Shown here: positions 1-9,084 of the stretch, in pieces
Numbering within the stretch: position 1 is the stretch's first letter
Layout of the letters: each line of letters starts with the position of its first letter
Source of the DNA: an uncultured Mycoplasma sp.
Lineage (GTDB): Bacteria; Bacillota_I; Bacilli_A; Mycoplasmatales; Metamycoplasmataceae
Direction: 5' to 3'
Length of the DNA stretch: 47,322 nucleotides
Assembly: GCA_947039505.1 (NCBI GenBank)
Contig: CAMQYZ010000003.1
Location: forward strand, 1 to 47,322
Notes under the pieces: generated by a model
The model's input: only the letters and a program-made list of their open reading frames with translations
The model's database searches: none
What the model was told of the DNA's origin: nothing
Program-made: the position numbers and the translations under genes

Positions 1-461
1 AAAGTTAAAAGAGTTATTGATCCATCAGATCCAACAAGTCAAACTTTAGTTTTAATTGCTAATGCAAATTATACTATTAGCGGTGAACCAGGTCCATTAG
101 CTTCTAATCCAGTAAATGTACCAGCTCCTGTTACTAACTTACTAGTAACAGCTAAAGATAGTGCAGATATTACACTTACTTCAGAAGAAATGTTAACCTT
201 TGCTACAGAAGATGCACTTATTGATACAACTAATTTAATATTAATTAAAAAACTATTTGATATTGACTCTTCTACAACAGATGAACAAATTATTGCTGGA
301 CTAAAAGTTAAAAGAGTTATTGATCCATCAGATCCAACAAGTCAAACTTTAGTTTTAATTGCTAATGCAAATTATACTATTAGCGGTGAACCAGGTCCAT
401 TAGCTTCTAATCCAGTAAATGTACCAGCTCCTGTTACTAACTTACTAGTAACAGCTAAAGA
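1..461 (+). repeat. Tandem 303-bp coding repeat
   Basis: Bases 1-158 recur without a mismatch at 304-461, a period of 303 bp or 101 codons. A third, diverged copy starts near 604, shifted by one codon. The first copy runs off the window edge, so the true repeat number is unknown. The period is a whole number of codons, so copy-number change would keep the reading frame. Confidence 0.9.
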
Positions 462-669
462 GAATGCAAATATTACAATTACTCAAGCAGATATGTTAAG
501 TATTGCTATAACCGATCAAGTAATTGATACAGCTAATTTACCATTGATTAAAAAAGTCTTTAATTTCAATAACTTAACAGATCAACAAGTTATGAATGAA
601 TTGATGGTTAAGAGAGTTAACGATATAACAACTCCAAATAGCTATACTTTAGTTTTAACTTCTAAATAA
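1..669 (+). CDS. Repeat-containing surface protein, C-terminal part (start outside window)
   Basis: The reading frame is open from base 1 and stops with TAA at 667-669, so 222 residues of a longer protein are visible. The frame holds tandem units of about 101 residues. Each unit has a segment of the type IKKLF..TTDEQI, then KRVIDPSDP, then LVLIANANYTI, and ends in a Pro/Val linker. The first and second visible units are identical over 158 bases. The last unit is diverged and lacks the linker. There is no membrane segment or charged anchor at the C terminus, so the chain may be anchored at its unseen N terminus, for example as a lipoprotein. The pattern of an IK.L helix followed by a threonine/asparagine-rich strand resembles the repeats of the large protein at 21367-25779. 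Function is not recognised. A role in adhesion or antigenic variation is inference. Confidence 0.75.
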   Translation, partial: KVKRVIDPSDPTSQTLVLIANANYTISGEPGPLASNPVNVPAPVTNLLVTAKDSADITLTSEEMLTFATEDALIDTTNLILIKKLFDIDSSTTDEQIIAGLKVKRVIDPSDPTSQTLVLIANANYTISGEPGPLASNPVNVPAPVTNLLVTAKENANITITQADMLSIAITDQVIDTANLPLIKKVFNFNNLTDQQVMNELMVKRVNDITTPNSYTLVLTSK

Positions 670-780
670 GTTAATTAATTAATCAACCACACATTATTTT
701 TTAATATGATATAGTTGTAAATTGATTTTATAATTGCTTAAACTCTAGTATGAGTATATTTACAAGATTTATAACAAATT

Positions 781-830
781 AAATATTCCTGATTCTGTTG
801 AAATAATGGAATTAGGAATATTTTATATTT
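781..830 (+). terminator. Intrinsic terminator after the repeat protein
   Basis: Bases 781-795 pair with 809-823 in a 15-bp stem with one G-T pair and a 13-base loop. A T-rich run with two A interruptions follows. It lies 110 bases after the stop codon. It is A+T-rich, as is usual for terminators in these genomes. Confidence 0.6.
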
Positions 831-833
831 TGC

Positions 834-1073
834 AATATTGACAATATTAAAAGCATTTAAATTTTTGATCAAAGAAAAAATATTCATTGTATTTCCTAAT
901 TATTTATTAGAAATTGACAAAAATGAACTGAGAAGAAATATATTAATATCTATAACAATCTCCTAATATTATATTTTAGAGATATTTGCAAACAATAAAC
1001 TATTGTGGTACATCAATTTTGAAGGTGGTTCAGATGTCAATATTTTCTATTGTAACAATATATAATTATTGTT
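834..1073. promoter_or_regulatory. Array of ACAATA/TATTGT palindromes (candidate operators)
   Basis: The 475 bases between the repeat protein and the PTS gene hold no convincing gene. They contain three palindromic clusters built on one motif. AATATTG-A-CAATATT lies at 834-848. ACAATA-AAC-TATTGT lies at 992-1006. The cluster at 1048-1073 reads TATTGT-A-ACAATA, then TATAAT, then TATTGTT. In the last cluster, 7-bp arms at 1054-1060 and 1067-1073 flank a perfect TATAAT at 1061-1066, which is where a repressor would block a promoter. The regulator is not known. Confidence 0.5.
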
Positions 1074-1131
1074 TTAAAAAACATGGAGAAAATTTATAAA
1101 TTTTATTAAATAATTTATTTTATAGTTATGG

Positions 1132-1137
1132 TATAAT
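1132..1137 (+). promoter_or_regulatory. Extended -10 box (TGgTATAAT) of the PTS gene
   Basis: TG at 1129-1130, one base, then TATAAT. Seven bases separate it from the ATG at 1145, so transcription would start within a base of the start codon. No Shine-Dalgarno sequence precedes this ATG. A second possible promoter box lies inside the palindrome at 1061-1066. Confidence 0.6.
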
Positions 1138-1144
1138 TTAGACT

Positions 1145-3337
1145 ATGTTAGAGCAAAAAAACGTATTTTTAACAAAAGAATTAAAAGCTAGAGATGATAT
1201 TTTTGATTTCATATCAAATCAAGCTATTTCTTTAAATATAATTTCTAAAACCAATAAAACAAAATTAATTGATGCTTTTATTAAAAGAGAAAATGAATCA
1301 ACAACAGGTTTTGAAGATGGTTTTGCAATTCCTCATGCAAGAATAAAAGAAATCAAGAAACCTGCAATAATAGTTGTTCGTTCTTCGATTGATGTAAAAT
1401 GAGATTCTATGGATGGTAAACCCATTAGAGTTATGATTGCTTTGCTAATACCTGAAAATCAATCATCAACATTGCATATGGATACATTATCAAAAGTAGC
1501 AACTTTATTATTGGATTCAGAATTTAGAAAAAATATGCATACTTTGAAAACAGAGTCAGAAATTTTTGAATATTTAAATGAAAAAATGTATGAGAAAAAA
1601 GAAGTGGTTGAGCAATCAGGAACTAATGGACTTATAGTTGGTGTTTCTGCTTGTGCAACAGGGGTTGCTCATACTTTTATGGCAAAAGAATCTCTTGAAA
1701 ATGCAGGAATCGATTTAGGATATAAAATAAAAATTGAAACTCAGGGTCAAAAAGGTGTTGAATCAAAATTATCTGATGAAGAGATTGAGCAAGCTGAAAC
1801 AATAATTATTGCAGCTGACATATATATAGATTTAGATAGATTCCAAGGTAAAAAACTCCTAAAAGTTAATACAAACGATGCAATTAGTAAACCAAAAGAG
1901 TGTATAGCTGAATCTTTTAATCAACCAATTCATGGAAATGTAGGAAGTTCAAATACTACAAAATCATCAAATAGTTTTCAACAATCAAAAACCAAAATAT
2001 TCATGGGACATTTATTATCTGGTGTTTCCAGAATGATTCCTTTCATTGTTTTTTCTGGAATCGTATGAGCCATAATAAATTCTTTGGGAGCTATTCCTTC
2101 TTTGGCAGATGATCCTATTTATGTTATCTTCAAGGGGATTTCAGAAATCGGATTCACCGTATTTATTGCAATGATGGGAGCTTTTATCGCTGAATCCATT
2201 ACCGGAAGGGCGGGTTTTGCCCCTGGTTTCATTTCCACTTTCGCTGCAGCAAATACTAGTTTTACATTTTGATGAAATGTTCCTGGAATTAAAAATCCAA
2301 TTCCACAAATTGACTACTTTTTCCCCGAAGCTGCTACATCTGGAATTTCAAATGTTGGTTTGTCGTTATTTGCAGCTATCATTATGGGATTTAGTGCTGG
2401 TTATTTAGTTAAATGAATTTTAACTTGAAAAACACATAAATTAGTAACACCTATAATTTCGATAATTTTTATACCAGTTGTTGCAACTTCTGTACTAACA
2501 TTTCCATTTATTTTACTTTTGTCAGGACCTTTAGGATTTATTATGAACTCTATTGTGTTTGGTCTTTCGGAGGCTGCAAAAATAAATGGAGTTAACTTTT
2601 TAATCGGATTCTTATTGGGATGCATGATCGGTTTTGATATGGGAGGTCCTATAAATAAAATAGCCGGAACTTGTGCAACAGCTTTAATTGTGGTTGATCC
2701 AAGATTGATGGGTTCTGTTGCTGCAGCTATTCCTGTTGCTCCTATTGGTTGTGGTTTAGCAACAATATGAGGAAGAAAAAAATTCACTGAAAAAGAAAGA
2801 GCTGAAGGAATTTCCGCTTTGGGTCTAGGTTTCTTTGGTATTTCTGAGGGCGCAATACCTTTTGCTGTTAATCGTCCAAAACAAGTTTTAGTTGCAAATG
2901 TAATTGCATCTGGTTTAGCTGGTGGATTATCTTTCTTATTCTTTGTTGGTGGTTATGTAGGAATGTGAGGTGGACCTATTACTGCGATTGTTGGTGGTGT
3001 GAGTGCTCCAATAACAGAATTAGGTAAACTAGGTCAAACAATTCCTTCTGCTTTTGGAGGTTCAGGTAATGGGATGCAATACATTTCAATATTATGATTC
3101 TTTTTAACTATTATTGCAGGATCAATTCTTCATTCAGTAATATTTGTTTTTGGAATTAATTTATCTACTAAAGAAGGAAAAAAAGAGTTTAATAATAAAT
3201 GAAATAATTTTAGAAATAAAGTGACTTCAACTCTTGGTAAAAAAACAAAAATAGAACAAATTAATAATAAAAATACTTATTATTCATATGTTTACAATTA
3301 TAAAATAAATAAAAATTTAAATTTTGGGAGAAACTAA
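1145..3337 (+). CDS. PTS fructose/mannose-family EIIABC permease
   Basis: This 730-residue protein imports and phosphorylates a hexose at the membrane using phosphate from HPr. Three domains are fused in the order A-B-C. EIIA (about 1-145) has the phospho-acceptor His near residue 64 in IPHARI. EIIB (about 160-260) has the active Cys near residue 170 in SACATG. EIIC (about 285-700) is a polytopic membrane domain with GRAGFAPG and GGPINK motifs of the fructose family. Several Trp residues are encoded by TGA. The family was first named for fructose (FruA). The next gene here is mannose-6-phosphate isomerase rather than 1-phosphofructokinase, which matches the manP-manA pair of Bacillus subtilis, so mannose is the likelier substrate. 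That is inference from context. The ATG follows a promoter box directly and lacks a ribosome binding site. Confidence 0.93.
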
Positions 3338-3338
3338 A

Positions 3339-4250
3339 TTGAAAAAAGAAATAATTTTTTTAAGTCCATATTTTGATTATAAAATATGAGGCGGAGATAG
3401 ATTGAAGGAATTCGGTTATATTGGTAACGATAAAATTGGTGAAGCTTTAATGATAAGTGCTCTTGAAGGAAAAGAATCTATTGTAAGATCTGGGTTTTTT
3501 GAAGGTGAATTGTTAAGTGGAGTTTTCAAAAACAATAAAGATTTGTTTGGTAATTTTAAGGGATCATACCCAATATTAACAAAAATAATAGATGCAAACG
3601 ATGATTTGAGTGTTCAAGTTCATCCTGATAATGATTATGCAAATAAAAAATTCAAAAAATTAGGTAAAACAGAATGTTGATATATTCTTGATTGTCCTAA
3701 AGATGCAAAAATTATTTATGGTTCAAAAGAAAAAGATATTGAAAAAATAAAACAATATATTTTGGATGGTTCTTGAGATAAATTCCTAAAATATGAAAAA
3801 GTTCAAAAAGGAGACGTTATATATGTTCCTTCAGGAACTATTCATGCAATTACAAAAGGAATTTTGACTTATGAAATACAACAATCATCTGATTTAACAT
3901 TTAGATTGTTTGATTATAATAGATTAGAAACTGATGGAAAACCTAGAGAATTACATATTAAAGATTCATTGAAATCTATTAAAATAAATGATGATTTAAA
4001 GGTTGTTCCTTCTCAAGATGGAATTATTATAGACTCTGAAATATTTAAGTTAAGAAAAGAAACTATTACAAAAGAAAAAAATATTTATATTCCTAATGCA
4101 TATTGATTAGAGTGTGTGGTTATAGAAGGTCATGGCGAGATTAATGGTGAAGAAATTCAAAAAGGCGATGCTTTTATTATTACTCATAAAAATGAAGGAA
4201 TAATAAAGGGAAATTTAGAAATTCTAATTGGTTATAAGGAAATCTCATAA
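3339..4250 (+). CDS. manA: Mannose-6-phosphate isomerase, class I
   Basis: It interconverts mannose 6-phosphate and fructose 6-phosphate, which feeds imported mannose into glycolysis. The 303-residue length is close to Bacillus ManA (about 315). Zinc-site landmarks are visible: VQVHPD near residue 90 and the PSGTIHAI stretch near residue 168, followed by EIQQSSDLTFRLFDY. The start is a TTG one base after the PTS stop codon. It is preceded by GGGAGA at 3326-3331, which lies inside the end of the PTS gene, so the two are co-transcribed and probably translationally coupled. The next ATG in frame is far inside the conserved N-terminal region, which supports the TTG. Confidence 0.92.
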
Positions 4251-4266
4251 AAAGAGATTTTTTTTT
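4240..4266 (+). terminator. Intrinsic terminator of the PTS-manA operon
   Basis: AAATCTC (4240-4246) pairs with GAGATTT (4254-4260) and is followed by a further six T. The left arm is the last codons of manA, so the stop codon lies in the loop. Confidence 0.85.
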
Positions 4267-4276
4267 GTTTAAAAAA

Positions 4277-5518
4277 CTAATACTTAATTAAAAAGTGTGT
4301 TCGCTTACCTTTTTTAATAAATAAATATTTTTTGTTAAAATTTGAAGCAACTATTTCTTCATTTTCATTTGTGACTACAAGTCCATCTATTGATATTGTT
4401 TTTGACAAAAGAAATTCCCTGGCTTCTCTTTTGGAAACTGCAATTTTAGCATTTACTAGTAAGTCTATTATTTTGATGTTTTGACCTTGGTTATCATAAA
4501 AAGGAATGTCATTTTTAATCTCTTCAATATCTTTTATTGTCAATGTTGTGATTTTTTCTTTAGAATCAAAAAGAATTGTGGTAATTCGTTTAGCCTTTAT
4601 AGCTTCTTCTTCTCCCCTTATATCTTTAGTGATTTCAAATGCTAGTATTTTTTGAGCATTTTTTTGACTCTTATTCTCATCATGGTTTTTGATTATTGTT
4701 TCGATTTCATCCATGCTAAAGTAAGAATATCACTTTAACAATTTTTCAACATCATTATCACTTTGATTTAATAAATATTGATACATTGAAAAAGATGATG
4801 TTTTTGATTTATCCAATCAAATAGGTTGTCCTACTGATTTTCCGAATTTATTTCCATTTGAATCAGTTAATAAATTAATCGTGATTCCTAAAGCGTTATT
4901 TTCACCAAATGATTTTCTGATCAACTCTAATCCTGTTGTTATGTTTCCTCATTGATCACTACCACCAGCTTGAATTTTAACGTTATTTTTTTCATACAAT
5001 ACTTTAAAATCATTTCCTTGAATTAATTGATAAGAAAATTCTGTAAATGATAAACCACTTTCAATTCTAGCACTTACTGATTCTTTGGCCATCATGTAAT
5101 TAATTGTTATATTTTTCCCCACATCTCTTAGAAAATCTAAAAAAGAGACATCTTTATAAAAGTCAAAATTATCAAGAACTTCAAGTCCAAATGATTCTAA
5201 TTGTTTCTTTATTGCTAATTTATTGTTGACAACTGTTGAATTATCTAATAAAATTCTTTCACTATCTTTAAATGAAGGATCGCCTATCATTCCTGTTGCA
5301 CCACCGATGATTGCAAAAGATTTTAAACCAGCGTTTTGAAATCTTTTTAATATTGTAATCGGAATATAATTTCCTAAATGTAAAGAAGTTGCTGTTGGAT
5401 CAAATCCAATGTATATTCCATCACCATTTTGCAGATTTTTTATTTTATCTTCATTACTAATGTTGTTTATTATATTTCTAGATTTTAAATCAAGTATTAA
5501 TTGTTCTATTTGTTTCAT
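4277..5518 (-). CDS. tyrS: Tyrosyl-tRNA synthetase
   Basis: It charges tRNA-Tyr in the cytoplasm. The 413-residue length is normal for bacterial TyrRS. The class I signature HLGNYI lies near residue 48. The KMSKS equivalent is KFGKS followed by a segment ending in WLD, as usual in this family. An S4 RNA-binding domain fills the last 70 residues. Two TGA codons are read as Trp, one in SDQWG and one in the segment between KFGKS and the S4 domain. A ribosome binding site AAGGGA stands before the ATG. It lies 24 bases after ytpR on the same strand and probably shares its transcript. Confidence 0.96.
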
Positions 5519-5542
5519 TATTTCCCTTTTTCAATTACTAGA

Positions 5543-6124
5543 TTAAAAATTAAATTCTTCTAGTTCCTCATTTTTTTTAATTAATATTATTCCATCTTTT
5601 TCAATTCCAATTGATTTATAAGAACATATCATTCCTTGTGATTCAATTCCCATAACTTTTGATTTTTCTATAACAATCCCTGATGCTAAAAATGCTTTTT
5701 CCATTGCAAATAAATGCTTATTGCCTACTATCAAACCATCTACATTGGTCACTATTTGGAAAATATTTTTATTTATGTCAACTGATAAAATTTTTAATTT
5801 TTCACTTTTTGGATGTTTTTCAATTTTGGATATTAATCCTATCTTAAAAAAACTATCATTCTTAAAATCTTTCATTTCTTTAGGGAATTTTTTTACAATT
5901 TTATCAAAATTTATATTTGAAAAATTATGATAACCTTCTTTAATATCGATGAAATCATTTTTATAATCAAAAACATTAATTCCCACTAATTTATTATCTC
6001 CATAAATAAATATATAATTATCTCTTTTTATTGATTTTATTTTTTGAGAAAAAGAACTAAAAACAATGATTAAGTTTTCTTTATTGTTGAAAAGTTCATT
6101 TGATGTAGTTATTGAAATAGACAT
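5543..6124 (-). CDS. ytpR: YtpR-type tRNA-binding domain protein
   Basis: This 193-residue protein has an uncharacterised N-terminal half and a C-terminal EMAP/Arc1-type tRNA-binding OB fold from about residue 90. The fold is recognisable by KIGLISKIEKHPKSEKL and by MGIESQGMICS. The same fold occurs at the N terminus of the PheRS beta chain. The stand-alone YtpR family in Firmicutes and Mollicutes has no settled function. Here it is the first gene before tyrS. A TATAAT box ends eight bases before the ATG and there is no ribosome binding site, so the message is likely leaderless. Confidence 0.85.
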   Translation of the reverse strand: MSISITTSNELFNNKENLIIVFSSFSQKIKSIKRDNYIFIYGDNKLVGINVFDYKNDFIDIKEGYHNFSNINFDKIVKKFPKEMKDFKNDSFFKIGLISKIEKHPKSEKLKILSVDINKNIFQIVTNVDGLIVGNKHLFAMEKAFLASGIVIEKSKVMGIESQGMICSYKSIGIEKDGIILIKKNEELEEFNF

Positions 6125-6132
6125 ATTAAAAT

Positions 6133-6138
6133 ATTATA
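6133..6138 (-). promoter_or_regulatory. -10 box of ytpR-tyrS
   Basis: TATAAT on the minus strand, eight bases before the ytpR ATG at 6124. No ribosome binding site lies between. Confidence 0.55.
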
Positions 6139-6216
6139 ATGTAAAAGTTTTAATAAAATGGAATTTTTATCTCTATAATTTAATAATTAACAACCAAAAT
6201 GAGATCGGAGTGAATG

Positions 6217-6900
6217 ATGTTAGAAAATAAATTTCAAAAAATAAGGGTTTCTAATAGTTATGCTATTGGTGGAATGATAGGAGCAGGAAAATCAACCTTA
6301 ACAAGGGCTTTAGCAAAAGAGCTTGAAGCAGATTCTGTATTTGAACTTAATGAAGACGATAAATTACAAAATTTGTTATTAGAAAAATTATATGAAGGAG
6401 ATAAAACTTCAGCAATAGCTTTTCAAGTTTATTTCTTTTGTTCTAGATTTGATAATTATAGAAATGGAATTACCGAAAATAATTTAACCATCTTTGATAG
6501 AACTATTTTTGAAGATAGATTATTTGCACATCAAAATATGACAGCAGATCCTATTTTATTTGGATTTTATGATAGTATGTGACACGATAAAGTAAAAGAA
6601 TTGATATATTCTGTTGGTGTTCCGAAATTATATATAATATTGGATTTAAAATGAGAAGAATTTAAAGATAGAATTTTTAGAAGAGGAAGAAAATCAGAAG
6701 TTGATAATTTTTCTAAGAATGAATCTTACTTCAAATCAATTCATAATATATATTTAAAGTATTTATTGGATATATGCCGAGTTTATGGAATTAACCACAT
6801 TGTTGTTGATGCTTCTCAAACAACAGAACAACAAATACATTTAATTAAAAAAAGAATTAAAAAAGACAAATTAGAAAATTTAGAAAATATTGAAAAATAA
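6217..6900 (+). CDS. Deoxynucleoside kinase (dAdo/dGuo type)
   Basis: It phosphorylates salvaged deoxynucleosides, an expected activity in a parasite that lacks de novo nucleotide synthesis. The P-loop GMIGAGKST is near residues 19-27. The family's DR motif is FDRTIFED and the substrate-site Glu may be in FELNED. An arginine-rich lid (FKDRIFRRGRKSE) follows. The length of 227 residues is typical. Two adjacent ATGs are possible. GGAG at 6207-6210 is six bases before the second (6217) and only three before the first (6214), so 6217 is preferred. The substrate (dA, dG or dC) cannot be decided by eye. Confidence 0.88.
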
Positions 6901-6903
6901 ATT

Positions 6904-7701
6904 ATGGAAGTATTTAAAAATAAAGTTGGTTCATATAAATTTAAACCTTCTAAAAATAATTCAAAAGGAACAATAGTTTTTATTCATGGATTTGCTACAA
7001 ATAGTGATTATCACGATGAAATAGGTGAGAAATTTGATGAATATGAATATTACACCCTAGAACTTCCAGGTCATGGATATACTGAAATTAATCAAAATAA
7101 AAACTTTTATTTGGATGATTTTGTTGATTATTGTATTGCCATGATTACTGAATTGAAACTGGATAATATTATTTTAATCGGACACTCTATGGGTGGTAGT
7201 TTGGCGATGAGAGTTAGTAATTCAATTTCAAATAAAATTGAAAAATTAATTTTGGTTACGCCAATGAATTCTTCAATTACTCCTTATGCATTGAAGATGT
7301 TTTTCTTATTCACTCCAAAAAGCTTTAATAAGACATTGGCATTAAATAATGTTTTGTACAAAGATTTGACTAAAACACTAAATTTAAATGTGGAGAATTA
7401 TATTAGTAAAGAGCATGAGTATCAAGTAAAACACATTAATTTTTTTAGAAAACTAAAAAGAAAGTTATATAGTTTTAAAAATTTAAAAAGATGTTTTAAG
7501 GCAGAAAAAGCGCTGAAATTACCTACTTTATTAATAGTGGGAGAATTCGATAAAACCATTAATTATAAATTTGCAATTAGAGCCATAAAAAAAACAAATA
7601 AACCATTTATTCAAGTTTCGATATTCAAAAAATCTGCACATATACCATTCCAAGAACAACCAGAAAAATATCTTAAAGAAATTACAGATTTTATAGAATA
7701 A
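6904..7701 (+). CDS. Alpha/beta hydrolase
   Basis: It is a 265-residue serine hydrolase of the alpha/beta fold. The oxyanion-hole motif FIHGFATN is near residue 28. The nucleophile elbow GHSMGGS is near residue 97. An acidic member is in GEFDKT near residue 214 and the catalytic His is in SAHIPF near residue 245. The central insert (about 130-200) is lysine-rich and forms the lid. It starts three bases after the kinase stop with no ribosome binding site, so it probably depends on the upstream gene for translation. Mollicute relatives are annotated as esterase, lipase or lysophospholipase. The substrate is not known. Confidence 0.85.
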   Translation: MEVFKNKVGSYKFKPSKNNSKGTIVFIHGFATNSDYHDEIGEKFDEYEYYTLELPGHGYTEINQNKNFYLDDFVDYCIAMITELKLDNIILIGHSMGGSLAMRVSNSISNKIEKLILVTPMNSSITPYALKMFFLFTPKSFNKTLALNNVLYKDLTKTLNLNVENYISKEHEYQVKHINFFRKLKRKLYSFKNLKRCFKAEKALKLPTLLIVGEFDKTINYKFAIRAIKKTNKPFIQVSIFKKSAHIPFQEQPEKYLKEITDFIE

Positions 7702-7740
7702 ACAACAATAGAAGTTTTTCATCTATTGTTTATTCTTTTA
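7695..7740. terminator. Hairpin terminator between convergent genes
   Basis: AGAATAAA (7695-7702) pairs with TTTATTCT (7729-7736), and CAATAG (7706-7711) pairs with CTATTG (7723-7728). A three-base bulge separates the two stems. A T-rich stretch follows on the plus side. It lies between the hydrolase and the small peptide gene on the other strand. Confidence 0.6.
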
Positions 7741-7751
7741 AAATAATTTAA

Positions 7752-7997
7752 CTAATCTATAAAGTGTAATTTTGTTAATGCACTTGATTTTTCTTCATAT
7801 TTTTCTCATTTTGCCGTTGTACCATCTTTTGATTTAACTTCACCCTTATCGCTAAATAATAACTTAAATGATGAAACTAAAGATGTTACTGCTGGGAGAA
7901 CTATTGGCAATAAAGCGCCCAAAAACATTAAAGAACTACCGCCGTAAATTTGTGAAGCTTTATTATCACTTATTTTTATAAATCCTTCATTTTTCAT
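7752..7997 (-). CDS. Small peptide with a double-glycine leader (bacteriocin-like)
   Basis: It encodes 81 residues. The first 20 form a leader ending in Gly-Gly (ISDNKASQIYGG), the pattern cut by C39 peptidases of peptide exporters. The predicted mature part is 61 residues. It begins with a hydrophobic segment (roughly SSLMFLGALLPIVLPAV) and ends in a charged tail rich in Lys and Glu. One TGA codon encodes Trp near residue 64. The start was chosen at 7997 because AAGGAGGTG, an almost perfect ribosome binding site, lies seven bases before it. A longer frame from 8018 would place that site inside the gene. No immunity gene or C39-type ABC transporter is adjacent. It could be a secreted bacteriocin or pheromone-like peptide. 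It could also be a small membrane protein with a chance GG. Confidence 0.7.
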
Positions 7998-8128
7998 TAA
8001 CACACCTCCTTTCCACAAATATATTCCACAATAATTACAATTTAAATATCAAAAAAAATAATTTGCTACAAATATTGTTTTATTTTTTATTATTTAGATT
8101 AAATTTAAATAAATTGTCAACAACTCTT

Positions 8129-8134
8129 TATAAT
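8129..8134 (+). promoter_or_regulatory. -10 box of holA
   Basis: TATAAT ends six bases before the ATG at 8141, which puts the expected transcription start on the A of the ATG. There is no ribosome binding site. Confidence 0.6.
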
Positions 8135-8140
8135 TAAAAT

Positions 8141-9067
8141 ATGTATTTTATTTATGGAGAAGAATTATTTTTAATTGATAAACAAATTAAAAAGATATTA
8201 AAGAAAAATCAAGATGCAAAATCTATTTTTTTTGATGCAAATTCCACAATATATGAAGCAATAAATGAAATAAATACTTTTTCTATTTTTGATGACAAAA
8301 AAATAATTATCTTTAAAGATTTTTATTTATTATCAAAATCTACTGCCACACACGATCAAGAAATGATTAATGCAATTAAAAACAAAAATGAAAATATTAT
8401 TTTGATATTTTCATACTCGGAAGCTAAACCTAAGAGTCAAACTCCTTTATTTAAGTATTTATTAAAAGAAGCTGAAATAACAGAAGTTAAAAAATACACT
8501 CAATTACAATTAGCGGGTGTTATTAGAGAAATAATCAGTTCTAAGGGTGCTTCTATCTCCAATATAGATTCAATTCTTCTTTCCACAAAATTACCTAATG
8601 ATTTAAATATCATAATTCGAGAAATTGATAAATTATTACTTGAAGATAAGGTAATTACAAAAGAAATGATATATACTTCTATCTCGAAATATAACTCAAG
8701 CAATATTTTTGAATTTATTAACTCATTTCAAGAAAATGATGTTGTAGGATTATTTAGAAGTTATAAAGAAAGAGTTGAAAACGGAGAAGCCATTATTAAT
8801 TTGATTTCTCAATTATCTAATGCATTAATTCTTTGTAGCACAATACAATCTTATAAATCTATGCGAAAAAGAATTGAAGAGATTGCTGAAGAAATGAAGA
8901 TTCATATATTTAGAGTAAAAAAAGCTGATGAATTATTAAGAAATCTTGGTTTCAAAAGAATTAAAACATTAATTGAAATGCTGTCTGAATTAGATTATAA
9001 AATTAAAAGCGGAGAAATCGATGAAGTGATTGGATTTGAGAAACTTCTTTTAGAAATCATACGTTAA
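8141..9067 (+). CDS. holA: DNA polymerase III delta subunit
   Basis: It opens the sliding clamp as part of the clamp-loader complex at the replication fork. The protein is 308 residues. It begins with FIYGEELFLIDKQI, the degenerate P-loop region of HolA. The middle LPNDLNIIIREIDKLLL and the helical C-terminal collar domain (about 210-308) also match the family. This subunit normally has no working ATPase site, and none is seen. The start is leaderless. The gene stands alone before the GH13-fold gene, which has its own promoter box. Confidence 0.85.
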   Translation: MYFIYGEELFLIDKQIKKILKKNQDAKSIFFDANSTIYEAINEINTFSIFDDKKIIIFKDFYLLSKSTATHDQEMINAIKNKNENIILIFSYSEAKPKSQTPLFKYLLKEAEITEVKKYTQLQLAGVIREIISSKGASISNIDSILLSTKLPNDLNIIIREIDKLLLEDKVITKEMIYTSISKYNSSNIFEFINSFQENDVVGLFRSYKERVENGEAIINLISQLSNALILCSTIQSYKSMRKRIEEIAEEMKIHIFRVKKADELLRNLGFKRIKTLIEMLSELDYKIKSGEIDEVIGFEKLLLEIIR

Positions 9068-9072
9068 TTTTG

Positions 9073-9078
9073 TATAAT
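9073..9078 (+). promoter_or_regulatory. -10 box (TGTATAAT) of the GH13-fold gene
   Basis: TATAAT ends six bases before the ATG at 9085. It is preceded by TG, and there is no ribosome binding site. Confidence 0.6.
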
Positions 9079-9084
9079 TTTTAA

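Noticed and set aside
670-1144. A possible decayed gene in the 475-base gap, including an open stretch near 780-960 and a 21-codon frame at 1034.
   Set aside because: No start with a binding site and no recognisable protein. The open stretch runs through the terminator hairpin, and the short frame overlaps the operator-like array.
2401-2787. A 128-residue minus-strand frame.
   Set aside because: It is antisense to the EIIC domain, and its order of residues mirrors the repeats of a membrane protein.
1145-4250. Several short frames in a row suggesting frameshifts or pseudogenes in the PTS and manA genes.
   Set aside because: The breaks are TGA codons. Read as Trp, each gene is one continuous frame with family motifs across the joins.
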